Shown here piece by piece: positions 39,367-49,282 of a DNA stretch of 64,000 nucleotides (positions are counted from its first letter, which is position 1; every line of letters begins with the position of its first letter). The notes under the pieces were generated by a model. The model saw only the letters and a list, made by a program, of their open reading frames with translations. It was not told the origin of the DNA and did not search any database. The position numbers and the translations under genes were made by a program. Source of the DNA: Carboxylicivirga taeanensis (lineage in GTDB: Bacteria; Bacteroidota; Bacteroidia; Bacteroidales; Marinilabiliaceae); assembly GCF_051851475.1 (NCBI RefSeq), contig NZ_JBPUSJ010000012.1, positions 69,070 through 133,069 of the forward strand, given 5' to 3'.

Positions 39367-41679
39367 TTGAAATATTTATTTCTATATAGTTTTCTTTTAC
39401 TGCCAATTGTAGCTCTGGCTCAACAATCAGACTGGTGCATTAAAGGAGTCGTTGTCGATAGGGAAGATGGTCTGCCGGTGCCTGCGGCGCACATCACTGC
39501 ACTGGATGGAAAAATTGGGACTGTTTCAGATGTGGAAGGTCGGTTTGAACTATGTGGTTTAATGGAAGGCACCGTGGGCCTTTCAGTGGGGCATACCGCA
39601 TTTGAACAACAAGTTTTAAAGGTGGATACTAAGTCTACTGCACAATTGATTATCAAACTACGGCTTAAAATTTACAGCACTGCTGAAGTTGAGGTAAAAG
39701 GGCAGCAAAATACCATTGTGAAACAATATATCCCCGGCAAGCTGAGCCTTAAAAAGGACGATATTTTAAACCTGCCTGCCTTTCTGGGAAGTCCGGATGT
39801 GTTAAGAGGCCTGCAGCTATTACCTGGCATGCAGTCAGTCAGTGAAGGTAACTCGGGAATTTATGTGCGAGGAGGCTCGCCCGGACATAATTACGTGCTC
39901 TTCGACAATATCGAACTGATGAATCCCACCCACTTAATGGGCATGTATTCGGTGTTTAATCCATTATTGACCAATCGTGTTGAGTTTTTTAAGGGCAATG
40001 CTCCCGTGCACCAGTCTTCCCGTTTAGCTTCATCCATTATTGTGCACACCTACCAGCAAAAACCCGATAGCAGCAACTGGGCAGGTAATATTGGAAATAT
40101 CATTACTAACCTGACTTATAATGGGCAGTCTGCAAATAAAAAATGGTATTTATCCACCGGTATCCGTCGGAGCTATCTGGATGTTTTAAAGTACATAGCC
40201 CAGCCTTTTTTATCAGAAGAAGACAATTATTTTGAACAAAATGCTTATACCTTTTACGATTGGAACGGCAAGCTTCGGTATCATTCCGGGCGCAACAGTC
40301 TTCAGTTGAGCTGGTACATGGGGCAGGATGATTTTCAGATGGATAATGCCAAAAACAGCTTACAATCAGAATCAAAATGGGGGAATCAGGGGGCTTCATT
40401 GGTCTGGAAGAACAGCCTTCAGCCTCATTTGCTGATGGAGAATACACTCGCCTATTCGGCTTACTTCTCCAATTTTGGAGCTGAGGTGCCCGATGGACGA
40501 ATGCGTTTTGAAACGGACTACGAGCAAATCAGTGTTAAAAGTACTTTCAGTCTTAGCAGAGAAAACCACTTGTTAAGATGGGGATGTGGGGTGACCCTTT
40601 ACGATGTAGTTCCTCAAAATATAGAGCTTAGTAATTTTAATACAGCCGAAGTAATTGTTGATGACTACCGCAGTACTTCCGCAAAAATTTTTATTAGTGA
40701 CCAGGCACAGCTGAGCGATCATTGGTCTGTATATGGTGGTGTGGCTTTAAACCTTTATCGAATGTTGCATGCAGGCCGCGCAGAAAATAGTTTAGCTACA
40801 GATAAGGCAGTTCAGGTGGTACCGAATGTAACATTCAGTATTAACTACGATCCTTACGTCAATAGCTCCTATAAGGCCTCCTATGCCTATAATTCGCAGA
40901 ACATCCATTTAGCATCCATTGCCTCCATCCCTTTGCCATCGGATGTTTGGATGCCCGCTACGGCTGCTTTACCTATGGAAACAAGCCATCAGCTGACGGT
41001 GGGATACTTTAAATCCTATCCGGACAAGCAGATGCAATGGGGAGTAGAGGCCTATGGTAAGTACATGGATAACCAGTTGTTATTAAAGCTCAATACTAAT
41101 CAGGATGAGGTTGAAAGCTTTGAGGATAACTTTTACAAGGGGCAAGGAATAGCGTATGGAAGTGAGGTTTACATTAATAAAGAAGCACAACCTTTTAGTT
41201 ATACGCTCAGCTATACACTGGGCTGGGTGCAGCAGCAGTACGATGGGATTAATGCCGGTAAGTGGCACGATGCTAAATACGACCGACGGCACGATCTGAA
41301 TATTCAAACAGTGTACAGGTGCAATAAGCGCATTGATTTTGGAGCTGTTTTTATTTTCGCTACCGGCAATAAAGCAACCTTGCCAACGGGTCGCTACTGG
41401 ATGATGGGTAATATTGCCAACGATTATGCCGGCGTTAATAATTATCGGATGCCACCGTATCATCGCCTTGATGTGTCGATGAACTACCGGCTACGCTCCA
41501 GGTTGTTTGCCGAATCGGTACTTAATTTTTCAATAATCAATTTGTATGCCCGCAGCAATCCATATTTTATTTATTACGAGGTAGCAGAGGGGCAGCAGGA
41601 CTACGAGTTGAGTATAAAGGCCAAGCAGGTTTCTTTATTTCCAATAATGCCATCGTTAAGTTGGCGCTTTAAATTTTAA
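39367..41679 (+). CDS. TonB-dependent outer-membrane receptor
   Basis: A 770-residue outer-membrane transporter. A TTG start codon must be used, because the signal peptide (MKYLFLYSFLLLPIVALA) begins at that codon and no ATG precedes it in frame. A carboxypeptidase-regulatory-like domain (residues ~22-100: GVVVDREDGLPVPAAHIT, GTVSDVEGRFEL) precedes the plug (VLRGLQLLPGMQSVSEGNSG, IYVRGGSPGHNYVLFD) and a long barrel ending in WRFKF with a terminal Phe. The ligand is unknown. It is followed at 3 bp by a DUF4249 lipoprotein, a standard Bacteroidota pairing. Confidence 0.9.
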   Translation: MKYLFLYSFLLLPIVALAQQSDWCIKGVVVDREDGLPVPAAHITALDGKIGTVSDVEGRFELCGLMEGTVGLSVGHTAFEQQVLKVDTKSTAQLIIKLRLKIYSTAEVEVKGQQNTIVKQYIPGKLSLKKDDILNLPAFLGSPDVLRGLQLLPGMQSVSEGNSGIYVRGGSPGHNYVLFDNIELMNPTHLMGMYSVFNPLLTNRVEFFKGNAPVHQSSRLASSIIVHTYQQKPDSSNWAGNIGNIITNLTYNGQSANKKWYLSTGIRRSYLDVLKYIAQPFLSEEDNYFEQNAYTFYDWNGKLRYHSGRNSLQLSWYMGQDDFQMDNAKNSLQSESKWGNQGASLVWKNSLQPHLLMENTLAYSAYFSNFGAEVPDGRMRFETDYEQISVKSTFSLSRENHLLRWGCGVTLYDVVPQNIELSNFNTAEVIVDDYRSTSAKIFISDQAQLSDHWSVYGGVALNLYRMLHAGRAENSLATDKAVQVVPNVTFSINYDPYVNSSYKASYAYNSQNIHLASIASIPLPSDVWMPATAALPMETSHQLTVGYFKSYPDKQMQWGVEAYGKYMDNQLLLKLNTNQDEVESFEDNFYKGQGIAYGSEVYINKEAQPFSYTLSYTLGWVQQQYDGINAGKWHDAKYDRRHDLNIQTVYRCNKRIDFGAVFIFATGNKATLPTGRYWMMGNIANDYAGVNNYRMPPYHRLDVSMNYRLRSRLFAESVLNFSIINLYARSNPYFIYYEVAEGQQDYELSIKAKQVSLFPIMPSLSWRFKF

Positions 41680-41682
41680 GCT

Positions 41683-42546
41683 ATGCGGTTTTTTTGGATA
41701 ATTTTAATAGTGATTATGGCAGCTTGTTCAAAGGATATAGCGCTTGATCAGGTCGATTACGAAAGTAAAATTGTGGTGGATGGCTGGATTGAAAACGGCC
41801 AAACAGCCAATGTGTTTTTAACCATGAGTTCACCCTTCTTAACCGACTACGATTCGGCCTCCATTCGCAATACATTTCTAAACTATGCCAAGGTCACAAT
41901 TACTAATGGTAAAGGAGTGTCAGAAGTACTGACTTTGACGCGTCGAAAAGAGTTTTTTCCTCCTTTTGTTTACAAAACCATTAATATGAAGGGCGAAGTG
42001 GGGGAAACCTACTTCTTGGAAGTGATCTATCAAAACAGGGTTGTGGAGTCTGTTACAACAATCCCCTCATTACCAGAGGTTGATGGGGTTAAGGCGGTGG
42101 CTGCCTCCGATAGCTCAATGGTGATAATGGCGACTATGAATGACCATGCTTTAGAAGCAAACTATTACTATTCGCAGATTTTTACCTACCATTTTGATAC
42201 GCGGTTTCACCCTTCGGATAAGCCATTAAAAAACGACCGTTTGTACAATGGAGAAGTACATACTTTTCAAATAAAAAGAAGTGATCAGCCCGATCCTTTG
42301 GGCATTCATAATATCAATTCGGAGCGGGCATTAAAGCCCGATGAATTTGCAATGACCGATACAGTACTCGTTAAAATTTCCCAAATTGACGCAGCAGCTT
42401 ATCAGGTCTTAAACGGGATGTATGTTGACCATTTAGGCCAAAACAGCCCGTTTACTTTTGTCGATCAGCAAACGCACACTAATATTAAGGGCGGTATTGG
42501 AAGATGGACAGGATTGGCCTCGCAACAGTTTCTCGTATATAATTAA
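41683..42546 (+). CDS. DUF4249 lipoprotein, partner of the TonB receptor
   Basis: A 287-residue lipoprotein with lipobox MAAC (Cys near residue 15). It shows DUF4249 features: an opening KIVVDGWIENGQTANVFLT strand, a repeat of beta segments (NYAKVTITNGKGVSEVLTL, GETYFLEVIY) and a C-terminal end with LASQQFLVYN. DUF4249 proteins sit beside TonB receptors and probably act as a surface or periplasmic partner, by analogy with SusD-like lids; this is inference. It is translationally close to the receptor gene (3-bp gap). Confidence 0.85.
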   Translation: MRFFWIILIVIMAACSKDIALDQVDYESKIVVDGWIENGQTANVFLTMSSPFLTDYDSASIRNTFLNYAKVTITNGKGVSEVLTLTRRKEFFPPFVYKTINMKGEVGETYFLEVIYQNRVVESVTTIPSLPEVDGVKAVAASDSSMVIMATMNDHALEANYYYSQIFTYHFDTRFHPSDKPLKNDRLYNGEVHTFQIKRSDQPDPLGIHNINSERALKPDEFAMTDTVLVKISQIDAAAYQVLNGMYVDHLGQNSPFTFVDQQTHTNIKGGIGRWTGLASQQFLVYN

Positions 42547-42596
42547 AAAGCCCCACAACTAATCTTGCAGGGCCCTTCGTTTCATTATCTTGTTCT

Positions 42597-43052
42597 CTAG
42601 CGAATTCGATCCATCGATTTAAGTAGTGCAATATCCTTCCCAATTGCTCTTAGAGCTAAAAAGGTAAGAATCAGCGCCACAATCGGGAAAGCAGTCATGA
42701 TTTTATAGCTGACGATACCAGATATTTCTTCGGCAAGTTGGGTGCCCAGGTAATACACCATACCTGTCGAACCTAATAAAAGTGCCATGTTGAGCCCACA
42801 TAAGCGAATCTGCAACATCCTTTTTTTGTATAAAAACACGGTGATGAACGGAATAACAGTGGCTACGGTTATTAATATAGCCAATGCCAGCGTCGGAATC
42901 ACTAATTCGCCATCTGTATTACTCAGGCCTCTGTACATGAAATTATATAATTCACCTGCTTGTGCTTCAAGATGAGCAAAAGGCAGGAAAAACAGGCTGC
43001 CCATCAGCAGGCCACTTATCAAAAGGTATACAGTCTGAATTCGTTGTATCAT
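42597..43052 (-). CDS. DUF4293 membrane protein
   Basis: A 151-residue inner-membrane protein with four hydrophobic spans (around residues 8-25, 52-75, 82-105 and 115-140). The N-terminal MIQRIQTVYLLIS and short polar loops are typical of DUF4293, a family restricted to Bacteroidota with no known function. It is monocistronic, convergent with the DUF4249 gene and divergent from the phosphorylase gene. Confidence 0.82.
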   Translation of the reverse strand: MIQRIQTVYLLISGLLMGSLFFLPFAHLEAQAGELYNFMYRGLSNTDGELVIPTLALAILITVATVIPFITVFLYKKRMLQIRLCGLNMALLLGSTGMVYYLGTQLAEEISGIVSYKIMTAFPIVALILTFLALRAIGKDIALLKSMDRIR

Positions 43053-43283
43053 GGTAGTTCCTATTTTTTGATTTTTGTCAAGCGCGAATTTACATATTTC
43101 TTGGCAATATCCTGAAGCATACTCAAGGTTTCAGTCTGAGTCTTTTCTGCATTAGTCAAACAGAAAAAGCAATGGGTAATCGGTGCCTTTTCGAACGATT
43201 TTTTCTTATGTTCGTTTAAAATTGCGCATTCCAAATGCTTTATACGATAAAAATTCATTAATTTGACTGCAAATTAGTATTAC

Positions 43284-44162
43284 ATGCAAAAGAAAATAGA
43301 AGCTTCTGAGCTAATCATTAACCCGGACGGCAGTATTTTTCACCTGCACCTTAAGCCGGAAGATATCGCACATAATATTATCCTGGTAGGCGATCCCGGA
43401 CGTGTTGAGCTAATCAGCTCGCTGTTCGATTCGGTGGAGCTAAAAAAATCTAACCGGGAATTTGTGTCTTGCACAGGCACATACAATGGCAAACGACTAA
43501 CCGTTGTAGCCACTGGTATTGGGACCGATAATATCGATATTGTGGTAAATGAGCTGGACGCATTGGTTAATATTGACTTCGCAACCCGTATGGTGAAAGA
43601 TAAGCATACGCCACTAAACTTTGTAAGAATAGGTACATCAGGGGCTTTGCAAGAAGATTTGCCGGTGGATAGCTGGTTGCTTAGTGAAAAAGCAATTGGG
43701 TTTGATGGTTTAATCAATTTCTATGCCCGCCGCAATGAAGTGAGCGATTTATCCTTCGAAAAAGCATTTACTGAAGCACTGGATTGGAACCCGCAATTAA
43801 CTGCACCCTACGTGGTCGATGCGGCACCATCGCTACTCGGCAAGCTGGAGGGGGGCAAGGTTGTGCGAGGTATTACTATTTCGGCACCCGGCTTTTATGG
43901 TCCGCAGGGGCGTGAGCTGCGTTTGGACATTGCCGATAAGGCTATCAACAATAAAATAACGGCTTTTCATTACCAGGGTTATCGGGTAACCAATTATGAG
44001 ATGGAGTGTTCGGCCATTTATGGTTTATCAGCTTTGCTGGGGCATAGGGCAGCAACCGTTTGTGTAATAATAGCCAACCGGCTGGCCGGAAAAGCCAGTA
44101 AGGATTATAAACCGGTGATGAAAGAGCTCGTTGAGCATGTTTTGAATGGTTTAACACAATAG
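43284..44162 (+). CDS. Nucleoside phosphorylase (uridine phosphorylase type)
   Basis: A 292-residue member of the PNP/UDP phosphorylase family that splits a nucleoside with phosphate into base and ribose 1-phosphate. Landmarks: NIILVGDPGRVELI near the N terminus (phosphate site), VVATGIGTDNIDIVVNEL, VRIGTSGALQED, and the C-terminal nucleoside/ribose loop NYEMECSAIYGLSALLGH. Bacteroidota members of this shape are usually annotated uridine phosphorylase, but the base specificity cannot be read with certainty. It is first in a likely operon with the transglutaminase-like gene and pepD. Confidence 0.88.
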   Translation: MQKKIEASELIINPDGSIFHLHLKPEDIAHNIILVGDPGRVELISSLFDSVELKKSNREFVSCTGTYNGKRLTVVATGIGTDNIDIVVNELDALVNIDFATRMVKDKHTPLNFVRIGTSGALQEDLPVDSWLLSEKAIGFDGLINFYARRNEVSDLSFEKAFTEALDWNPQLTAPYVVDAAPSLLGKLEGGKVVRGITISAPGFYGPQGRELRLDIADKAINNKITAFHYQGYRVTNYEMECSAIYGLSALLGHRAATVCVIIANRLAGKASKDYKPVMKELVEHVLNGLTQ

Positions 44163-44168
44163 CATAGC

Positions 44169-45062
44169 ATGGACAGGGACAAGATAAAGGCTTTAATAGC
44201 TCTGTTGGATGATCCGAATGATGAAGTTTTCTCATCGGTTGAAAGTGCCTTACTAAGAGAGCCGGTTGAAATTGTTCCGGTGCTTGAAAAGGCCTGGGAG
44301 CAGTCTCTGGACGGCCTGTTTCAAACACGGGTAGAGAACATTATCCACTCCATTCAGCTGAACGATATCCATGCAGAGCTAAAAAAATGGCTGAAGTCCC
44401 CCAATAATGATTTGCTATACGGTGCCTACCTGGCATGCAAATATCAATATCCTGATGTGAGTATCATCCGCATCAAGGAGCAGCTTTCTGAGCTGCGAAA
44501 GGATATTTGGCTGGAGATGAATGAACACCTGACATCGCTGGAAAAAATACGGATTGTTAACCATGTTTTGTTTGATGTGCATAAATTTTCACGCAATACC
44601 AGTAAATACCTGGCGCCAGAAAATAACTACATCTGCGAGGTGCTCAATACGCACAAGGGCAATCCGCTGTCGGTATCTGTTATCTACTCCATATTATGCA
44701 GGGAGTTGGGGATGCCCGTGTTTGGTGTTAATCTGCCTAAAAATTTCATTTTAGCCTTTGTTGATGAGGCTGCCATGACTGAAAACGAGCTGGCATCAAA
44801 CGAAGCTGCTGTTCTGTTTTACATCAACCCCATAAACAAAGGAGCCGTTTTGGGGCGGAAAGAGATTGAATTTTTTATAAAGCAGCAAAAGCTGCAGCCA
44901 CAGCCCGAATACTTTTTGCCTTGTGATAATATCACCATCATCAGGCGCATGTTTAATAATTTGAGCTTTGGATATGACAGTATTGGAGAGGACCAAAAGA
45001 AGGAGGAAATAAAGAAGCTATTGGCGCTCTTCGATATGTTAAATGAAGAAAACCCACAATAA
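44169..45062 (+). CDS. SirB1-type transglutaminase-like protein
   Basis: A 297-residue cytoplasmic protein of the Transglut_core2/SirB1 group. The N-terminal part is helical, HEAT-like (LLDDPNDEVFSSVESALL). The core is NHVLFDVHKFSRNTSKYL, then YICEVLNTHKGNPLSVSVIY, then ILCRELGMPVFGVNLPKNFI. Most such proteins are not proven enzymes, and the biochemical role is unknown. It begins 6 bp after the phosphorylase gene and lies 23 bp before pepD in the same direction. Confidence 0.82.
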   Translation: MDRDKIKALIALLDDPNDEVFSSVESALLREPVEIVPVLEKAWEQSLDGLFQTRVENIIHSIQLNDIHAELKKWLKSPNNDLLYGAYLACKYQYPDVSIIRIKEQLSELRKDIWLEMNEHLTSLEKIRIVNHVLFDVHKFSRNTSKYLAPENNYICEVLNTHKGNPLSVSVIYSILCRELGMPVFGVNLPKNFILAFVDEAAMTENELASNEAAVLFYINPINKGAVLGRKEIEFFIKQQKLQPQPEYFLPCDNITIIRRMFNNLSFGYDSIGEDQKKEEIKKLLALFDMLNEENPQ

Positions 45063-45085
45063 TAATTCTAACTGAACAAAGGAGA

Positions 45086-46543
45086 ATGAATAAATTATCA
45101 GGATTACAACCACAAGAGGTTTGGAGGCAATTTGAAGCCATCTGTCAGGTGCCAAGGCCTTCAAAAAAAGAGGAGAAAATCATTGAATTTCTGTTGAAAT
45201 TTGCTGAAGCTAATAATCTGGAAGCCAAGAAGGATGCTATTGGAAATGTATTGATTTCTAAACCAGCTACTCCTGGCATGGAAAATCTGAAATCGGTTGT
45301 ATTGCAGTCACACATCGATATGGTGTGTGAAAAAAACAGTGATAAGAAGCATGATTTTGATAACGACCCGATTATTCCGGTAATTGATGGCGAATGGGTT
45401 AAAGCCGATGGAACGACCTTAGGTGCCGATGATGGGATTGGCATGGCGGCGCAAATGGCGCTTTTGATAGCCGAAGATATAGAGCACGGCCCAATCGAAT
45501 GCTTGTTTACGGTTGATGAAGAAACGGGTTTGACAGGGGCTTTTGAACTGAAGGAAGGGTTTTTTAACTCCCCAATTCTTCTGAATCTGGATTCTGAAGA
45601 TGATGGCGAACTATTTATCGGTTGTGCCGGAGGAGTCGATACTTTGGCTAAGTTTCCCTACCAGAAAGAGGCTGCTCCTGAAAAAGGCTTTGCTTTTAAA
45701 GTATCTGTTTCGGGCTTAAAAGGCGGTCATTCGGGCGATGATATTCACAAAGGCTTGGGAAATGCCAATAAAATACTTAACCGCTTTTTGTGGGAAACAG
45801 GCCGTAAATATGATACGCGTTTAGCTACATTTGACGGCGGAAACCTGCGTAACGCCATCGCGCGCGAAGCTCATGCCATTGCCGTGGTTCCAAGTGCCTA
45901 CAAAGAGCAGGTACGTGTGGCTTTTAATATGCTGTTTCACGATGTGCAAATGGAGCTTAAAGCAACTGAGCCAGGGTTGCGAATGAAACTCGAATCAATT
46001 GAAATGCCCAAGTTTGTGATGGATAAAGCCAGTCAGGCTAATTTACTTAATGCGCTTTACGCCTGTCCGCATGGAGTCATCGAAATGAGTCGTGATATTG
46101 AGGGGCTGGTTGAAACATCCACCAATCTGGCATCGGTAAAAATGCATGATGATCATGTGCTGGTTACTACCAGTCAGCGCAGTTCGGTGGAGAGTGCCAA
46201 AGAAGACATTGCCAATATGGTAACCGCTGTATTTACTCTCGGAGCAGCTGAAGTAATTCACTCGGATGGCTATCCGGGGTGGACACCTAATACCGATTCA
46301 GAAATTCTTAAAGTAACTAAAGAGTCGTATGAGCGCTTGTTTGGAACCGAGCCAGTGGTGAGGGCCATCCATGCTGGTTTGGAATGTGGCCTGTTTCTTG
46401 AGAAATATCCAGGTATGGATATGATTTCTTTCGGTCCAACGATTAAAGGGGCGCATTCTCCAGATGAACGGATAAACATCGAAACAGTGCAGAAGTTTTG
46501 GCTGCATTTAATTGATGTACTCAAAAATATACCAGAAGCATAA
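45086..46543 (+). CDS. pepD: Cytosol non-specific dipeptidase (aminoacyl-histidine dipeptidase, M20)
   Basis: A 485-residue zinc dipeptidase that hydrolyses many unblocked dipeptides. Zinc-binding and catalytic motifs are all there: LQSHIDMVCE (first His and following Asp), TTLGADDGIGMAAQMAL (bridging Asp), FTVDEETGLTGAFEL (catalytic Glu) and a C-terminal PTIKGAHSPDERI with the last His. The dimerisation insert with GGHSGDDIHKGLGNANK is present. It closes a likely operon and has a strong terminator. Confidence 0.95.
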   Translation: MNKLSGLQPQEVWRQFEAICQVPRPSKKEEKIIEFLLKFAEANNLEAKKDAIGNVLISKPATPGMENLKSVVLQSHIDMVCEKNSDKKHDFDNDPIIPVIDGEWVKADGTTLGADDGIGMAAQMALLIAEDIEHGPIECLFTVDEETGLTGAFELKEGFFNSPILLNLDSEDDGELFIGCAGGVDTLAKFPYQKEAAPEKGFAFKVSVSGLKGGHSGDDIHKGLGNANKILNRFLWETGRKYDTRLATFDGGNLRNAIAREAHAIAVVPSAYKEQVRVAFNMLFHDVQMELKATEPGLRMKLESIEMPKFVMDKASQANLLNALYACPHGVIEMSRDIEGLVETSTNLASVKMHDDHVLVTTSQRSSVESAKEDIANMVTAVFTLGAAEVIHSDGYPGWTPNTDSEILKVTKESYERLFGTEPVVRAIHAGLECGLFLEKYPGMDMISFGPTIKGAHSPDERINIETVQKFWLHLIDVLKNIPEA

Positions 46544-46548
46544 ACAGA

Positions 46549-46578
46549 AAAAGCCGGATTGTTAATCCGGCTTTTTTT
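46549..46578. terminator. Bidirectional terminator after pepD
   Basis: AAAAGCCGGATT (46549-46560) pairs with AATCCGGCTTTT (46564-46575) with a 3-nt loop and T-run. Confidence 0.93.
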
Positions 46579-46593
46579 ATATCATAATGGGAA

Positions 46594-46782
46594 CTACTCT
46601 ACAAGGGTGGGGTATTTTCCTTTTTTTATGGCACTAAACAATTCTGTTTTGGCACTACAGCCGCACGAACCACTGCTGCATGCTGTTTTACCGGGAGCTG
46701 GTTTAAATACCCTGAAAAAGAAGTTAAACACCTTGTAAAAGGCCCATCCAACAATCAGATATGTAATAATTTCCTGAATCAT
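46594..46782 (-). CDS. FeoB-associated Cys-rich membrane protein
   Basis: A 62-residue protein with one N-terminal membrane helix (IITYLIVGWAFYKVFNFFF) and a Cys cluster CSSGSCGCSAK. This is the build of the small FeoB-associated proteins that follow feoB in many Bacteroidota and Firmicutes; they may handle Fe(II) leaving the channel. It starts 4 bp after the feoB stop and certainly shares its transcript. Confidence 0.85.
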   Translation of the reverse strand: MIQEIITYLIVGWAFYKVFNFFFRVFKPAPGKTACSSGSCGCSAKTELFSAIKKGKYPTLVE

Positions 46783-46786
46783 AATT

Positions 46787-49282
46787 CTATAACATCAAAC
46801 TTCCTACCTGGTTCACTGCAAAAGCTAAAATCCATGCCAATCCGGTTGTGTATACAATGGTAAATATTGCCCATTTCCACGAACCCGATTCTTTACGTAT
46901 AGCTGCAATCACCGCAATACAAGGGAAGTAAATTAGTATGAAAACCATGAACCCAAACGCTGTTACTTTATTAAACACCGGGCGTCCGTCCGGGTGCTTT
47001 TCATCCCGTATCTGCGCGATAAGCTGTTTCGAGTCTTCGGTATCATCATCGCTATGATAGATCACCGCCATGGTACTGATCACAATCTCTTTGGCTGCAA
47101 TTCCAGTAATCAGACTCACGCCCATTTTCCAATCAAAACCCAAGGGTTTAATAACCGGTTCAATCGTTTGGCCTAATCGGCCAATATAGGTGTTGCTTTG
47201 ATGCTCGCCCTTTTTAATCAATTCAATCGAATCCGTTTTCTCTTGCAACACCTTTTGGTAATGCTGCTTTACTGGTGCTTCGCTCGTTGCAATTAAAGGA
47301 GCGTATTCAGTATTGAGCTGTTCTATTTTGGCATCAAAATCTTCCGAATAATTAGCGTTTTGTGGGTAGTAGCTTAAAAACCAAATAATAATGGAGGCGA
47401 CTAGGATTATGCCCCCCATTTTCTTGAGGTATTCAGCCCCTTTGTTCCACATATGCCTGATGGTATTTTTGATGGTAGGAATGCGGTAGGGAGGAAGCTC
47501 CATCACAAAGGGCACTTCATCGTGCTTAAATATAAAACGCTTGAATAGGCGGGCAATTATTACTGCCAGCAAAATGCCAATACCATAGATCATAAACAGC
47601 ATGGTTCCTGCGTTCTCCGGAAAGATGGCTCCAATAATCAAAATGTAAACCGGCAGGCGTGCACTGCACGACATAAATGGGTTAATTAGCATGGTAAGCA
47701 GCCGGTTGTTGCGGTTCTCAATGGTTCGCGAAGCCATAACCGCCGGCACATTGCAGCCAAATCCCATTACCAGTGGGATAAATGACTTGCCATGCAGGCC
47801 CATTTTATGCATGAGCTTGTCCATGATGAAGGCTGCACGAGCCATGTATCCGGTATCCTCCATAAAAGAGATGAAGAAGAACAGTATTAGTATGTTGGGC
47901 AGAAAAACAATGACACCCCCAACGCCACCAATTACTCCATCAACCAGTAAGTGCTTTAGCGAGCCATCGGGCATCACATTACTTACAAAATCGGATAAAT
48001 AGGCGACACCTGTTTCGATCCAGTTCATGGGGTACTCGCCCAATTTAAATGTGGTTTGAAACATCAGCCACATGAAAAAGATGAAAATAGGAAACCCAAA
48101 AAGACGGTGTGTGATGATATTGTCGATGCTGTCTGTACGTCGGCGTCTGGTTTGGGGATTTTCTTTAAACGTTTCTTTTAATGCACCAGCCACGAAACCA
48201 TAACGGGCATCAATAAATACTGATTCAGAATCCTCTAGTGATTGTTTCTCTATTTTGGCTGTCTGTATCTCTGTTTCATCAATGATTTGTTGGTATTGCT
48301 GAGCGTTGGCCCGCATGTACTCAAATAGCTGCTTGTCTTTTTCCAAGGCTTTAATTGCCAGGTAGCGGGGTGAGATGCGGTTGGCAATGCCGCCCACTTT
48401 GGCAAACATCCGGTCGAGCACCTCAATGGCCGACTCAATAGGTTTTCCATAATTGATGTGGATATGTCGCACAACAGGATCTCTGTCTTCATATACATCA
48501 ATCAGTTTATCAAACAGTTCGGTCACACCTTTTCCTCTCGAGCTAACTGTTGGAACAAAGGGAATGCCCAGCATGCCCCCAAGCTGCTCGTAATTTAGTC
48601 GGTCGCCCCGGCGTTGCATTTCATCAAACATATTGAGGGCAACCACCACTTTTATATCCAGATCAATTAGCTGCGTAGTCAGGAATAAGTTACGCTCCAG
48701 GTTAGAACTGTCTAATACGTTAACTACAATGTCGGGATTTTCATTGGTAATGTATTCTCGAACAAATTTTTCTTCGGGCGAATAGGCAGAGATGCTATAA
48801 GTACCCGGCAGGTCGATGATGTTGAATTGATAGCCCTTGTGATTAAAGGTCGCCGCTTTAGAGTCGACCGTTACACCACTGTAATTGCCAACATGCTCTT
48901 TTGCGCCACTGGCATAGTTAAACAGGGTTGTTTTTCCACAATTGGGGTTACCAACCAGCACAATATTAATGTTCCGGTGCTTTTTATTGGCAGATTGCTT
49001 TAAAATATCGTCAGAGATAGTTCCCTGATAGCTTAAATCGGCAATGTTTTTTGCTTCATCTACGGTGACTACTTCAATTAGTTTGGCCTCACTTTTGCGC
49101 AGCGAAACTTTATAATCAAGTATTTGGTATTCGATGGGGTCCTTCAAAGGTGCGTTTTTAACCACAGTTATCTTCTTACCTTTAACAAATCCCATCTCGG
49201 TAATGCGTTTCCGAAAGGCCCCATGTCCTTTGACTTTGACAATGACGCCCTCATTACCGTTGCTTAACTCAGATAAATTCAT
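46787..49282 (-). CDS. feoB: Fe(II) transporter, FeoA-FeoB fusion
   Basis: 831 residues from the ATG at 49282 (the longer frame to 49339 overlaps the divergent promoter area). Residues ~1-75 are a FeoA SH3-like domain (MNLSELSNGNEGVIVKVKGH, FRKRITEMGFVKGKKITVV). The GTPase domain follows: G1 GNPNCGKTTLFN near 112, G3 DLPGTYSISAYSPEE near 157, G4 NMFD. The C-terminal half has ~8-10 membrane spans with the two gate motifs (GFGCNVPAVMASRTI and the later MNxF-like segments) and an inserted polar stretch. It imports ferrous iron under low-oxygen conditions. Fusion removes the need for a separate feoA. Confidence 0.94.
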   Translation of the reverse strand: MNLSELSNGNEGVIVKVKGHGAFRKRITEMGFVKGKKITVVKNAPLKDPIEYQILDYKVSLRKSEAKLIEVVTVDEAKNIADLSYQGTISDDILKQSANKKHRNINIVLVGNPNCGKTTLFNYASGAKEHVGNYSGVTVDSKAATFNHKGYQFNIIDLPGTYSISAYSPEEKFVREYITNENPDIVVNVLDSSNLERNLFLTTQLIDLDIKVVVALNMFDEMQRRGDRLNYEQLGGMLGIPFVPTVSSRGKGVTELFDKLIDVYEDRDPVVRHIHINYGKPIESAIEVLDRMFAKVGGIANRISPRYLAIKALEKDKQLFEYMRANAQQYQQIIDETEIQTAKIEKQSLEDSESVFIDARYGFVAGALKETFKENPQTRRRRTDSIDNIITHRLFGFPIFIFFMWLMFQTTFKLGEYPMNWIETGVAYLSDFVSNVMPDGSLKHLLVDGVIGGVGGVIVFLPNILILFFFISFMEDTGYMARAAFIMDKLMHKMGLHGKSFIPLVMGFGCNVPAVMASRTIENRNNRLLTMLINPFMSCSARLPVYILIIGAIFPENAGTMLFMIYGIGILLAVIIARLFKRFIFKHDEVPFVMELPPYRIPTIKNTIRHMWNKGAEYLKKMGGIILVASIIIWFLSYYPQNANYSEDFDAKIEQLNTEYAPLIATSEAPVKQHYQKVLQEKTDSIELIKKGEHQSNTYIGRLGQTIEPVIKPLGFDWKMGVSLITGIAAKEIVISTMAVIYHSDDDTEDSKQLIAQIRDEKHPDGRPVFNKVTAFGFMVFILIYFPCIAVIAAIRKESGSWKWAIFTIVYTTGLAWILAFAVNQVGSLML

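Noticed and set aside
43061..43258. 65-codon minus-strand frame between DUF4293 and the phosphorylase gene
   Set aside because: It fills the divergent promoter region, has no recognisable feature and no own signals; possible but unsupported.
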